64,000 nucleotides of DNA from Firmicutes bacterium UBA4996 (GTDB lineage Bacteria; Bacillota; Limnochordia; Darwinibacteriales; Darwinibacteriaceae): positions 54,500 to 118,499 of the forward strand of contig DGYW01000058.1 in the NCBI GenBank assembly GCA_002396805.1, given 5' to 3'. Shown here one piece after another: positions 1 through 8,635 of the stretch. The first letter of the stretch is position 1, and every line of letters starts with the position of its first letter. The notes below the pieces were generated by a model, which worked only from the letters and a program-made list of their open reading frames with translations, searched no databases and was not told where the DNA came from. The position numbers and the translations under genes were made by a program.

Positions 1-1
1 G

Positions 2-1420
2 CAACGCAAATTATTCCCAGCCCTCTATAACTTGTGTCGTGAAAATTTGCTACCAGAGCACTTTTCTGTTGTGGCCATCGGTCGCAGGGAAAAAACTCAG
101 GAGCAATTGTACCAGGACATTACAAGCGCGGTTAAACAGTTTTCTCGCGAGAATCATATCAATCAGGATCAATTTGAACAATTTCTTGAACGGTTCAGCT
201 ACTATCAGCTGGAATTCAATAATTCTCCTGGTTACGCGGAGCTTAAGAGCTATTTAGAGAAACAGGATCGCCGGTGGCACACCCAGGGGAATCGGATCTT
301 CTTCTTGGCCGTGGCACCAGAGTATTTTTCGGTCATCACAGATGAACTGCATAAGCACGGAATGGCCACAAATGAGCGGAGCTGGCAACGGTTAGTGGTA
401 GAAAAGCCTTTCGGTCAAAACCTACATTCCGCCACTACCTTAAATAGTGATGTGCGCAAGACTTTTGCAGAGGAAAACATCTACCGCATTGACCATTACC
501 TAGGTAAAGAAATGGCCCAAAACATTATGGTAGTTCGTTTTGCCAACACTCTTTTTGAGCCACTTTGGAATAATCGCTATATCGACCATGTACAAATTAG
601 TCTGGCAGAAACAATAGGTGTGGAAGGGCGCGGACCCTACTATGAGCAAGCCGGAGCCTTACGGGATATGGTTCAGAATCACGCCTTACAGCTTCTCACT
701 TTGATTGCCATGGAACCACCCGTATCTTTGGATACCGAATCTGTACGCGACGAGAAAGTTAAAGTACTACGCTCTTTGAAAATTCGCAAGGAAGATGTAG
801 TTCGAGGTCAATATGGTTCAGATCATGCAGGCCAACTTCGGGCCTATCGACAAGAAGAACGGGTGTCGCCTAAGTCGCAAACAGAGACCTTTGTGGCCTT
901 AAAGACCACCATTGATAACTTTCGCTGGGCTGGAGTGCCCTTCTATTTGCGTACCGGCAAACGTCTACCACAGAAATATGCAGAAATAGTCATTAGTTTC
1001 AAGCGTCTTCCAGGTGTGTTATACTTTGAACAGGAGGACCTAGGGCCCAACGTGTTGGTTATCCGCTTGCAGCCTGATGAAGGCATTTATTTGCAGTTTA
1101 ATGCTAAGCGTCCTGGAACCCCAAGTCTTATTCAGCCCGTCTCCATGGACTTTTGTCAAAACTGTCATAACGGTTTTAATTCACCTGAGGCCTATGAGCG
1201 GTTGCTTTATGATGTGATGCGCGGTGATTCAACATTATTCACGCGCTGGGACGAAGTTGAGTACTCTTGGAGATTCGTGGATCAGATTGCTCAGTGGTGG
1301 GAAGAAGATGGGGGCGCCATTCCCGTTTACGCTAGTAACTCCTGGGGACCTCAAGCCAGTGCCGAACTTCTAAAAAAGGAAGGTCGAGATTGGCTCAGAT
1401 TTATAGAAACGGAGGTTTAG
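2..1420 (+). CDS. zwf: glucose-6-phosphate 1-dehydrogenase, 5' end missing
   Basis: Oxidises glucose 6-phosphate to 6-phosphogluconolactone with NADP, the entry step of the oxidative pentose phosphate pathway in the cytoplasm. The frame is open from the left edge; the first visible residues read QRKLFPALYNL, which normally directly follows the GATGDL nucleotide-binding motif, so only a short N-terminal stretch is missing. The catalytic segment RIDHYLGKE lies near nt 484-510, the second conserved stretch EKPFG near nt 401-415, and the C-terminal G6PD domain follows to the stop at 1418-1420. An internal TTG at 32 is not the true start. It is followed after 3 bp by a cyclase-family gene, and gnd, the next pathway enzyme but one, lies 7 kb downstream. 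Identification is secure. Confidence 0.97.
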   Translation, partial: QRKLFPALYNLCRENLLPEHFSVVAIGRREKTQEQLYQDITSAVKQFSRENHINQDQFEQFLERFSYYQLEFNNSPGYAELKSYLEKQDRRWHTQGNRIFFLAVAPEYFSVITDELHKHGMATNERSWQRLVVEKPFGQNLHSATTLNSDVRKTFAEENIYRIDHYLGKEMAQNIMVVRFANTLFEPLWNNRYIDHVQISLAETIGVEGRGPYYEQAGALRDMVQNHALQLLTLIAMEPPVSLDTESVRDEKVKVLRSLKIRKEDVVRGQYGSDHAGQLRAYRQEERVSPKSQTETFVALKTTIDNFRWAGVPFYLRTGKRLPQKYAEIVISFKRLPGVLYFEQEDLGPNVLVIRLQPDEGIYLQFNAKRPGTPSLIQPVSMDFCQNCHNGFNSPEAYERLLYDVMRGDSTLFTRWDEVEYSWRFVDQIAQWWEEDGGAIPVYASNSWGPQASAELLKKEGRDWLRFIETEV

Positions 1421-1423
1421 GTT

Positions 1424-2050
1424 ATGAAGATTTGGGATGTGTCTATGGCTGTTGAACCCACAATGCCTGTTTGGAAAGGTCGCGATACTAAGCGACCAGT
1501 ATTCACCATTACCCGTGACTTTATTAATGGCGAAGGAGCCCGCGAGACCAATGTGGCTCTAGACATGCACACGGGGACCCACATTGATGCGCCTTTACAT
1601 TTTGTCCATGAGGGTCAGACAATGGATGACATCCCCCTTTCGCAGCTGATCAGACCGGTTAAAGTTCTTGATTTCACCAAAGTTTCCAACGCCATTGAGG
1701 CAAAACATCTAGACAAAACCACGCTAAAGAAAGGAGACTTTGTTTTATTCAAGACACGCAATTCTCTAGAGGATATTCTAGAAGGAGAATTTGTCTTTAT
1801 TACTGCTGAGGCTGCGCAGCGCTTGGTTGATCTTGGGGTTGATGGCGTTGGCCTTGATGCTTTAGGTGTTGAACGGGATCAACCAGATCACGGTACCCAT
1901 CACGCCCTTTTAGGTGCCGGGATTATCGTTATTGAAGGCCTGTGCTTGGGCCAAATTGAAGAGGGAGAGTACCTTATGATCGCTGCTCCCCTCAAAGTAG
2001 TAGGATTAGAGGCAGCTCCTACAAGGGTGCTTCTAACCGAACTAAAATAA
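1424..2050 (+). CDS. cyclase family protein (kynurenine formamidase-like)
   Basis: A 208-residue protein of the cyclase family (PF04199), which contains kynurenine formamidases and isatin hydrolases, metal-dependent amide or lactam hydrolases. The family metal-binding motif HTGTHIDAP is visible near nt 1570-1596, with a second histidine pair (DHGTHHALL) near nt 1888-1914. Start ATG at 1424 lies 4 bases behind the zwf stop with GGAGG inside the end of zwf, so the two are probably co-transcribed. No tryptophan catabolism genes are nearby, so the substrate is unknown. Family assignment is firm, the reaction is not. Confidence 0.8.
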   Translation: MKIWDVSMAVEPTMPVWKGRDTKRPVFTITRDFINGEGARETNVALDMHTGTHIDAPLHFVHEGQTMDDIPLSQLIRPVKVLDFTKVSNAIEAKHLDKTTLKKGDFVLFKTRNSLEDILEGEFVFITAEAAQRLVDLGVDGVGLDALGVERDQPDHGTHHALLGAGIIVIEGLCLGQIEEGEYLMIAAPLKVVGLEAAPTRVLLTELK

Positions 2051-2065
2051 GTAAGGAGGGTTTTT

Positions 2066-3019
2066 ATGCCTGAACACCATTTTGCCGTCCTGGTAGATGG
2101 TGAAAACATTTCACCCCGATTTTTAGGTCCAATTTTGGCCGAAATCAATCGTTCAGGTGAAATTATCTTAACTAGGATTTACGGGGATTGGACAGAACCA
2201 CACATGAGTGGATGGAAGGAGTTATTGCGTAGTTATCCAGTACGTCCCATTCAACAGTTCCGCTATGGACAGAACGCTACTGATGGTGCATTAATTATGG
2301 ACGCCATCGAAATTGTGTCTACAAACCGTAGTCCCATTAATGCCTTTTGTATTGTCTCTAGCGACAGTGACTATTATAGTTTGGCCCTGCGTTTACGAGA
2401 ACATGGTATGTATGTAACGGGGATTGGTCGTCAAGGAACTAAGAGTCTCTTGGTCCGTTCTTGTAATCGCTTTATCTATTTGGAAAATCTAGCTTTTTCC
2501 GGCAGTAGTAATTCTCCCATAGTGGAAGAATCGTCACCGGGTGGTGTACCAGTAGAAGATATTGTGCTTAGTGCGTATGATGCTTGTGATGAGGATAATG
2601 ACGGCTGGCTGTTGTTAGCTCATCTTGGACAAGCGATTCGTCGGGAATATCCAGACTTTGATCCCCGGAGCTATAATTACACTAATCTTTTGGATATTGT
2701 TCGTTCGTATCCTGACTTGTTTGAAGTAAGAAGTAATGAAAAAACTCCTCCAGTCTATTGGATGCGTCCCATTGTTAAAGCTGAGGATAATAGCAGGAAG
2801 ACTGGAGTTATTAAGCGTTTTATGACTAACTATGGCTTTATTCGCTCAGGTAACGGAGATTATTTCTTTACTAAAGCGAACTTGGCCGCAGAGCAGCGCG
2901 ACACTCATTTAAAACCAGGAACACCTGTAGAGTTCGTGGAGATTAAGGCCCCAGATCCTCAAGGTGAAAGCTCCGCGGAACGAAATGGCAGGGCTCGAAA
3001 CGTAGTGATCGCAGGCTAG
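2066..3019 (+). CDS. NYN domain - OST-HTH/LOTUS - cold-shock domain protein
   Basis: A 317-residue predicted RNA-acting protein with three parts. Residues about 1-145 are a LabA/DUF88-type NYN (PIN-like) domain, shown by the N-terminal VLVDGENIS, the NATDGALIMDA segment and SSDSDY, whose aspartates are typical metal ligands of these nucleases. Residues about 160-235 resemble an OST-HTH/LOTUS RNA-binding module (DGWLLLAHLGQAIRREYPDF). The last 75 residues look like a cold-shock domain, with RNP-like YGFIR and DYFF. Start ATG at 2066 follows AAGGAGGG. A ribonuclease role is inferred from the fold; no target can be read from the sequence. NYN-LOTUS proteins are known, while the added cold-shock domain is less usual. 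Confidence 0.8.
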   Translation: MPEHHFAVLVDGENISPRFLGPILAEINRSGEIILTRIYGDWTEPHMSGWKELLRSYPVRPIQQFRYGQNATDGALIMDAIEIVSTNRSPINAFCIVSSDSDYYSLALRLREHGMYVTGIGRQGTKSLLVRSCNRFIYLENLAFSGSSNSPIVEESSPGGVPVEDIVLSAYDACDEDNDGWLLLAHLGQAIRREYPDFDPRSYNYTNLLDIVRSYPDLFEVRSNEKTPPVYWMRPIVKAEDNSRKTGVIKRFMTNYGFIRSGNGDYFFTKANLAAEQRDTHLKPGTPVEFVEIKAPDPQGESSAERNGRARNVVIAG

Positions 3020-3045
3020 TTAGTCCAGAAATGGGGTAGTCAAAA

Positions 3046-3816
3046 ATGCGCCAACTACTACTGTGTGATGCCACTCAACCGGCCAAGGTGTCGAAGATTT
3101 GCCAACGGACTGGCTTAGGTGTGGAAATCCAAGCATTCTCAAACCCTGATTATCCGGTGCGTAATCCAGATGGGGTAGCGGATCATATGTCGAAATATAG
3201 ATCCATTTTGCCTAGGGCTTTGCATGGTCCTTTTGGGGATTTAAGTCCAGGAAGTTGTGATCGCTTAATCCGCCAAGTAACGAAGGAGCGTTTTGAGTTT
3301 GCTTATGACTATGCTCAGAGGCTTGGGGCTAAACAGATTGTCTTACATCATGGTTATGTGCCTGGTACCAATACCTACCGAGGTTGGTTAAGACGGAGCC
3401 GAGAGTTTTGGGCGGACTTTTTGGAAGAAAAGGACCCGCAGATTGTCTTTTGTGTGGAGAATTTGCTAGAATCTGATCCAGAATTAATCGGGGAAGTGGT
3501 AAGAGCAGTTAATCATCCTAATCTTAAAATCTGTCTTGATATTGGCCATGCTTTTTGCCACAGTAAGATTCCCATAGAAGGCTGGATTGAGGAATTGGGT
3601 GAGCTCATCGGGTACGTCCACTTGCATGATAATCATGGTGATCAAGACGATCATCTGTCTTTGGGGAAGGGGCTTATCCCCTTAGATCAAGTCTGCTACA
3701 CCTTGGAACGTTGTGCGCCCCAAGCTACATGGGCGTTAGAGGTGGGGCCTGAGAGTTTAGAGGATTCGTTGTTTTGGCTTGAAACCCATGGATACCTGTC
3801 TGGTGGCGGAGTATAG
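3046..3816 (+). CDS. TIM-barrel sugar isomerase / AP-endonuclease family 2 protein
   Basis: A 256-residue member of the xylose isomerase-like TIM-barrel family (PF01261), which includes sugar-phosphate isomerases, epimerases and endonuclease IV. Supporting segments are the VLHHGY strand, the CVENLLE segment with the metal-binding Glu, CLDIGHA, and YVHLHDNHGDQDDHLSLGKG near nt 3610-3669, which hold the usual His/Asp/Glu ligands. It starts at ATG 3046 behind a weak GGGG ribosome site, and the acetyltransferase gene follows after 2 bp. Substrate unknown. Confidence 0.78.
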   Translation: MRQLLLCDATQPAKVSKICQRTGLGVEIQAFSNPDYPVRNPDGVADHMSKYRSILPRALHGPFGDLSPGSCDRLIRQVTKERFEFAYDYAQRLGAKQIVLHHGYVPGTNTYRGWLRRSREFWADFLEEKDPQIVFCVENLLESDPELIGEVVRAVNHPNLKICLDIGHAFCHSKIPIEGWIEELGELIGYVHLHDNHGDQDDHLSLGKGLIPLDQVCYTLERCAPQATWALEVGPESLEDSLFWLETHGYLSGGGV

Positions 3817-3818
3817 TT

Positions 3819-4334
3819 ATGGAACTGAGTTTTAGGAAAGTGGATGTGCTCACAGCTTTGGAAATTGTGGCTTGGGAGTATCCGCCACCTTATGAGCTTT
3901 ATACCTTGCACAACTCTCCCCTTGCATTAGTCAAAATGGTGGACGGGCAGTATTATAGTGTTTTTGACCACGGACACCTAATCGGTTTCTTTTGCTATGG
4001 TGCTTCGGCTCAACTAACGAACAAGCGCGATCACCAACTTTATCAAGACCTAGACTACCTTGACGTCGGCTTGGGTATGCATCCCGACTACTGTGGTAGA
4101 GGGTTGGGAGTCAACTTTGTGCAGGCCGGTTTGGAGTTTGCCACAGAGCAATCCTGGCAAGGAGGATTTCGCCTAACGGTAGCTTCAGACAATTTGAGAG
4201 CTCTCACCGTTTACAGACGTGTGGGCTTTCGTGAAATAGGGAGGATTACCTGGAGTCCAAACCTGACCGGGCATTTTCTGGTTTTGACTCTAGATAGTTT
4301 TGAGCCAGATTCAATAACAAGGTCTTGTGATTAA
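3819..4334 (+). CDS. GNAT family N-acetyltransferase
   Basis: A 171-residue GNAT acetyltransferase using acetyl-CoA. The acetyl-CoA loop is seen as HPDYCGRGLGVNFV near nt 4080-4121, followed by NLRALTVYRRVGF, the usual GNAT C-terminal signature. It overlaps the 3' end of the convergent CCA-adding enzyme gene by 89 bp, and the last dozen residues past the GNAT core lie in that overlap. The substrate could be a small molecule or a protein N-terminus. Confidence 0.8.
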   Translation: MELSFRKVDVLTALEIVAWEYPPPYELYTLHNSPLALVKMVDGQYYSVFDHGHLIGFFCYGASAQLTNKRDHQLYQDLDYLDVGLGMHPDYCGRGLGVNFVQAGLEFATEQSWQGGFRLTVASDNLRALTVYRRVGFREIGRITWSPNLTGHFLVLTLDSFEPDSITRSCD

Positions 4335-5592
4335 GCTTAGGATCAAGCAAGACCTGTTCTAGTAAATATTGGAGAAGTTCTCCTACTAACGGACCCGGTT
4401 GAAGTCCAAGGTTATCCATGAGTTCTTGTCCATTAATGGAAAGGTCCTTGATGGTTAGAGCACTACTTTGTGCTAGGACTTCTCTGAATCTAGCCTCCAT
4501 GGCTTGCCCATAGTCAATAATAAGGCGCGGGTCTTTATCCATCCCAGCCAGATCTCCTTGGCGGAGCTTTACTAATTGAAATGCTGTATCCGTCCCGACG
4601 CGGGCAAGAAATCTACGGATGGCCCGATTTGAGGAGTGGGGGTGGATTTCAAACATGTGGTTGCCTACTAGTGTTTCTACTTCATGGATCAATTTGTTGC
4701 TACAGCGTAAGCGTAGCAGTATTGACCTTGCTATTTTGGCACCAAGCTGAGCGTGATCCCTTAGTGACGAATGGAGCTTACCCAGATCATGAAGCAGTGC
4801 TGCCCAGCGTAAGGGCAGGCTTGGGTAGACGAAATGGGCAGACGTGATGGAATGTCCCAAGAGGTCGTAGGGATGACTGTCACCTGGCGAGATTCCGGCA
4901 CCTGCCGCCAATTCCGGAATGATTTCTCTCATCAGAGCTGATTGATAGAATAGTTTCAAAGCGGGGTACAGTTCTTTACCCAAAAGCATCTTGTTCAGCT
5001 CCGCTGAAATCCGTTCAGCACTAACACGATTAATCCACCGGGCTTCTAAGGCGAGCCCGGTCTTTTTTTCTACTCTAAAACCTAAGGTAGCTTGAAAACG
5101 CAACAAGCGTAGCATGCGTAAGGGATCCTCCTGAAAGCGTTCGGTTGGATTGCCTACGGTAGTCAAAATACCTCTCTTTAGATGCTTTGCTCCACGAAAA
5201 GGATCGATAAGTTGCTTAACTAGTGGATCATAAGCCATGGCGTTGATGGTGAAGTCTCTTCTACTCAGATCGGCTTCTAGATTGTTGGTGAAGAAAACCT
5301 GATCCGGATGACGACCGTCTGTATAGGTGCCATCTTGGCGCAGAGTAGTGACCTCTAGAGAGTGATCATCTACGAAGACAGTGACAGTACCAAATCGCCT
5401 GCCAGTAGGCAAAGTGCGCGCAAAGATACCCTCGATCTGCTCTGGTAATGCATCAGTAGCTACATCCCAGTCTAAAGGGGTTAGACCAAGTAAGCTATCG
5501 CGGATCGCACCTCCTACCAGGTAGGCTTGGAAACCGTGTTCGTTTAGGTAGAGACATACTTGGTGGACATACTTGGGGACAATTATGGACAT
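4246..5592 (-). CDS. cca: CCA tRNA nucleotidyltransferase
   Basis: Adds or repairs the 3' CCA end of tRNA, or is a closely related poly(A) polymerase-family enzyme. The 448-residue protein opens with the class II nucleotidyltransferase head (YLVGGAIRDSLLG, then DWDVAT carrying the metal-binding Asp pair), continues with RRDFTINAMAYD and DPFRGAKHL, the neck EDPLRMLRLLRF, and contains an HD-type motif LLHDLGK in the C-terminal half, as in HD-containing CCA enzymes. The start ATG is preceded on its strand by AAGGAGAAAG. It is the only minus-strand gene in this stretch and is divergent from sfsA across 128 bp. Confidence 0.9.
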   Translation of the reverse strand: MSIIVPKYVHQVCLYLNEHGFQAYLVGGAIRDSLLGLTPLDWDVATDALPEQIEGIFARTLPTGRRFGTVTVFVDDHSLEVTTLRQDGTYTDGRHPDQVFFTNNLEADLSRRDFTINAMAYDPLVKQLIDPFRGAKHLKRGILTTVGNPTERFQEDPLRMLRLLRFQATLGFRVEKKTGLALEARWINRVSAERISAELNKMLLGKELYPALKLFYQSALMREIIPELAAGAGISPGDSHPYDLLGHSITSAHFVYPSLPLRWAALLHDLGKLHSSLRDHAQLGAKIARSILLRLRCSNKLIHEVETLVGNHMFEIHPHSSNRAIRRFLARVGTDTAFQLVKLRQGDLAGMDKDPRLIIDYGQAMEARFREVLAQSSALTIKDLSINGQELMDNLGLQPGPLVGELLQYLLEQVLLDPKLNHKTLLLNLAQNYLESKPENARSGLDSR

Positions 5593-5720
5593 TTTGCTTT
5601 CTCCTTACCTGATCATCATATCGATCTTTCTCCATTTCCGTTCTTTTACCTATCAGGTAGAGGAATGTTATCATTTGTGAGGAATTGTATTAGCCAGAAC
5701 CAAAGTGGAGGAGGTTACTG

Positions 5721-6443
5721 GTGTCTACGATTAGCATACAGTTTGGTGATTTGGTGGAGGCCAGGTTTCTCGAACGGCCTAATCGCTTTATCGTCCTTTG
5801 CTGTCTTGTCGAACAGAACCAGGTGGTTGAGGCCCATTTGGCAGATCCAGGCCGTCTCAAGGAATTACTATTACCAGGCGCCCGTCTTTATCTACGACAT
5901 AGCAACCAACCTCATCGCAAAACCAAGTGGTCTGTGGTCTTAGTGGAAGCTTCTGACGGTCTCACATTAGTATCTCTGCAATCTACTTTGGTTAATCAAC
6001 TTACGGCACTCGCCCTCGAGAAAGATGGCCTTCCAGAACTAGGGGCCTGGAATTTGGTTCGCCCTGAATATAGTTACGATGGTTCGCGTTGGGACTTCTT
6101 ATTGGAAAACTCTCAAGCAGAGCAACTTCTTCTGGAAGTGAAAAGCTGTTCGTTAGTCCACGACGGAGTTGCCATGTTTCCAGATGCGGTTACAGAGAGA
6201 GGAAAAAGACATGTCCAAGAGCTAACTAGACTTCACGCTGAGGGAGTCTTTTCTACAGCAGTTTTGTTCGTAATTCAACGTTCAGACGCCCATATATTTA
6301 GACCTGCTGACCATATTGATCCTGCTTTTGGGCAAGCGCTCAGGGCGGCGAACTTGGAGGGAGTTCAGGTTTTAGTTAGGGATACCGTAGTAAGTACAAC
6401 TGGCATAGACTGGGGAAGGGCACTTCCTGTAAAATTTCCGTAG
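5721..6443 (+). CDS. sfsA: SfsA family DNA/RNA nuclease-like protein
   Basis: A 240-residue homologue of sugar fermentation stimulation protein A. The N-terminal OB-like part shows RFLERPNRFIV and the family-typical HLADPGRLKELLLPGA; the C-terminal part has the PD-(D/E)XK-like core, WDFLLE and LLEVKSCSL. In E. coli it was tied to maltose metabolism gene expression, but its biochemical role is poorly defined. The GTG start at 5721 sits behind GGAGGAGG. The 128-bp gap to the divergent cca gene must hold promoters for both; I see no clear consensus in it. Confidence 0.92.
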   Translation: MSTISIQFGDLVEARFLERPNRFIVLCCLVEQNQVVEAHLADPGRLKELLLPGARLYLRHSNQPHRKTKWSVVLVEASDGLTLVSLQSTLVNQLTALALEKDGLPELGAWNLVRPEYSYDGSRWDFLLENSQAEQLLLEVKSCSLVHDGVAMFPDAVTERGKRHVQELTRLHAEGVFSTAVLFVIQRSDAHIFRPADHIDPAFGQALRAANLEGVQVLVRDTVVSTTGIDWGRALPVKFP

Positions 6444-6455
6444 GAGGTTGGTTAA

Positions 6456-7433
6456 GTGACTGCAGAGCTTTTTGTTCAGACCAATATTGCCGTGATTTGG
6501 GATTTTGACAAGACTCTCATTCCTGGTTATATGCAAGAGCCTCTTTTTAAACACTACAATATTGAGGGACGTACCTTTTGGCGTGAGGTAAATTCTTTGC
6601 CCAAATACTTGCGCCGCGAAGGTAATGAGTTGGTAGCGGAGGACAGTATTTACTTAAATCATATTTTGGCCTACGTGCGAGCTGGTATCTTTCACGGGCT
6701 AAATAATCAACTCTTACGAGAATTAGGTGAGGAGCTGGAGTTTTACCCCGGATTGCCAGAGTTTTTCCCCGCTGTAAAAGAGCATGTGGCCAATAATCCC
6801 GAGTTCAAGAAATATGACATTAAGGTAGAACATTATATTGTTAGCACAGGTCTGCGTCAGATGATGCTCGGTAGCAAGATTGCTCCCTTTACGGATGGGA
6901 TTTGGGGGTGCGAATTTGTGGAGTTGCAGTTCCCGCCAGGATATTTGAAGTCGGGTGCTAAAGCTGCGGATCATGGGCAGTTTACTATTCAAGATATTGG
7001 TTATGTTATTGACAATACTACAAAAACACGGGCCATTTTCGAAATTAACAAGGGAGCCAACAAAAATCCCCATATTGATGTAAACACCCATATACCCAAA
7101 GGGGATCGCCGTATACCCTTTCAAAATATGATTTATATTGCCGACGGGCCCAGTGATGTACCGGTTTTTTCACTGATTAATCAGAATGGAGGCAGAACAT
7201 TTGGAGTGTATGCAAAGGGTGTGAAGGAAGAGTTCGCGCAGGTTAATAAGTTGCAGAAACAAGGGCGCATTCATTCCTTTGGCGAAGCCAATTACAGCCC
7301 AAATACCCAAACCTATATGTGGATTATGAACGCGGTTGATGAAATTGGGAAATCGATTGTTAAAAACCGCGAGTGGGTGCTAAAAAACCGCTTGGGAGAT
7401 CCACCGCGACACTTAGATGAACAGGGGGAATAA
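6456..7433 (+). CDS. HAD-like phosphatase family protein, substrate unknown
   Basis: A 325-residue cytoplasmic protein. The N-terminal AVIWDFDKTLIPGYM is a HAD motif I with the DxD pair; IVSTGLRQM fits motif II (Ser/Thr), and IADGPSDVPVFSL near nt 7138-7176 fits the acidic motif IV (GxSDxxxF). The long insert between residues 20 and 110 would be a cap domain. GTG start at 6456 is preceded by TAGGAGG. It is followed after 2 bp by a phosphotransferase-like kinase gene, so the two probably act together. Related proteins are annotated only as haloacid dehalogenase-like. Confidence 0.75.
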   Translation: MTAELFVQTNIAVIWDFDKTLIPGYMQEPLFKHYNIEGRTFWREVNSLPKYLRREGNELVAEDSIYLNHILAYVRAGIFHGLNNQLLRELGEELEFYPGLPEFFPAVKEHVANNPEFKKYDIKVEHYIVSTGLRQMMLGSKIAPFTDGIWGCEFVELQFPPGYLKSGAKAADHGQFTIQDIGYVIDNTTKTRAIFEINKGANKNPHIDVNTHIPKGDRRIPFQNMIYIADGPSDVPVFSLINQNGGRTFGVYAKGVKEEFAQVNKLQKQGRIHSFGEANYSPNTQTYMWIMNAVDEIGKSIVKNREWVLKNRLGDPPRHLDEQGE

Positions 7434-7435
7434 GC

Positions 7436-8368
7436 TTGAAACATCTTCTCGAGCAATGGGGTCAAGAACTGAGGGATGCTGAAGTCACGCCTTTACGGAC
7501 TGGAGTATGGCAAATTAGTGTGGCCGGAGAAGTGTTCATCCTGAAGCGGCGTAGCAATCGCTCTAGAGTGTGGGCGGAATACGATTTGATTAACTGGCTC
7601 ATAGTTCACGAGCAGCCAGTTTCGCCTTTGTTATACACAACTAAGGAAGTCCCATGGGCAGAATACGATGGATCTTTTTATATTCTTTATCCCTATCTGC
7701 AAGGAACTCCTGGTGACGAACTTAATCACTATGATCAGAGCTTCGCTTGGACAGTCGGAGCCGCTTTGGCTTGTTTGCACCAAAATTTGGCTAGTTATGG
7801 AGCCACTGAGGAGTTTCCTGGGTTTGATGTGTTTCAGGAAGTGGCTAGTTTTGCTTGGCCAACAGTTCAAGGTTATCTAGGACCAAGCTTTCGCCATCGT
7901 CTTCAGGACTTAGAGCAAGGTATTAGTCGCAATCTTATTAACCCCTATGAAGCGTTACCACGACAACTGATTCATCGGGATTTTCATCCAGGGAATCTGA
8001 TTTTCTCGGATGGAAGTCTGGTGGGTATTTTGGACTTCGATCGAGTACGAGTGGGGATTCGCCTCTACGATCTCTGTTATTTGGCTACTGCTGTGCTGTC
8101 TCAAGACTTTGAGGATCTAAAAGGACGGGATAGTTGGTTTATTTTTGTGCAATCCCTAATCGAGGGTTACGGTAGTGTGCAGCCCTTAACTCAGACAGAA
8201 GGCGTTTCTTTTCTATATGTAGTCTACTTGATTCAATTTCTCTTTATTGCCTATCAGTTAGATGCAGGCAATACCGCATTGGCGGATTTGAACATAGCGA
8301 TGTTACTGTGGATCAATGATCAACACGAGTTCTTGGAACCGTTGATTATTAAGACTATTGGTAGCTGA
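7436..8368 (+). CDS. aminoglycoside phosphotransferase (APH)-fold kinase, CotS-like
   Basis: A 310-residue member of the APH/choline kinase fold. The catalytic loop LIHRDFHPGNLIF (nt 7969-8007) and the metal-binding ILDFDRV (nt 8027-8047) are intact, so an active small-molecule kinase is likely. The TTG start at 7436 is supported by AGGGGG 8 bases upstream. CotS spore-coat kinases and homoserine kinase-type enzymes share this fold; nothing here decides between them. It is packed directly behind the HAD-type phosphatase gene. Confidence 0.72.
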   Translation: MKHLLEQWGQELRDAEVTPLRTGVWQISVAGEVFILKRRSNRSRVWAEYDLINWLIVHEQPVSPLLYTTKEVPWAEYDGSFYILYPYLQGTPGDELNHYDQSFAWTVGAALACLHQNLASYGATEEFPGFDVFQEVASFAWPTVQGYLGPSFRHRLQDLEQGISRNLINPYEALPRQLIHRDFHPGNLIFSDGSLVGILDFDRVRVGIRLYDLCYLATAVLSQDFEDLKGRDSWFIFVQSLIEGYGSVQPLTQTEGVSFLYVVYLIQFLFIAYQLDAGNTALADLNIAMLLWINDQHEFLEPLIIKTIGS

Positions 8369-8387
8369 AGGAAGGGAGGTTACGTTC

Positions 8388-8582
8388 ATGCCACTTTATG
8401 ACTATCGTTGTGACAAGTGTGGGCGTGACTTTGAGGCTAATGTTAGCCTTAAGGATAAGGAGGCCGGAGTGAAGCCTCATTGCCCAAGCTGCGAGTCACA
8501 GGAGGTTATACAAGTTTTTAGGCCTTTAGGATATGTGCGTAGACAATCCTCTAGTGGAAGTTGCAGTTCTGGCTTTGGTTGA
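8388..8582 (+). CDS. FmdB-like zinc ribbon protein
   Basis: A 64-residue protein beginning MPLYDYRCDKCG, the hallmark of the FmdB/putative regulatory zinc-ribbon family, with two CxxC pairs (CDKC and CPSC) that would bind one zinc, and a Ser/Gly/Cys tail. ATG at 8388 follows GGGAGG at a good spacing; an in-frame upstream GTG at 8358 overlaps the preceding gene and has no ribosome site. Function of the family is unsettled. Confidence 0.85.
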   Translation: MPLYDYRCDKCGRDFEANVSLKDKEAGVKPHCPSCESQEVIQVFRPLGYVRRQSSSGSCSSGFG

Positions 8583-8635
8583 GGCATTTAACTGGTGCAT
8601 TAGTTAATGCACATACTGGTCTAAACAAGGGGAGC

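Noticed and set aside
4581..4847. 88-codon plus-strand frame within cca
   Set aside because: Lies opposite the HD domain of cca, low-complexity composition and no ribosome site.
8561..8635. Longer N-terminus for gnd
   Set aside because: It overlaps the end of the fmdB-like gene and precedes the normal family start; GTG 8636 gives the usual length.
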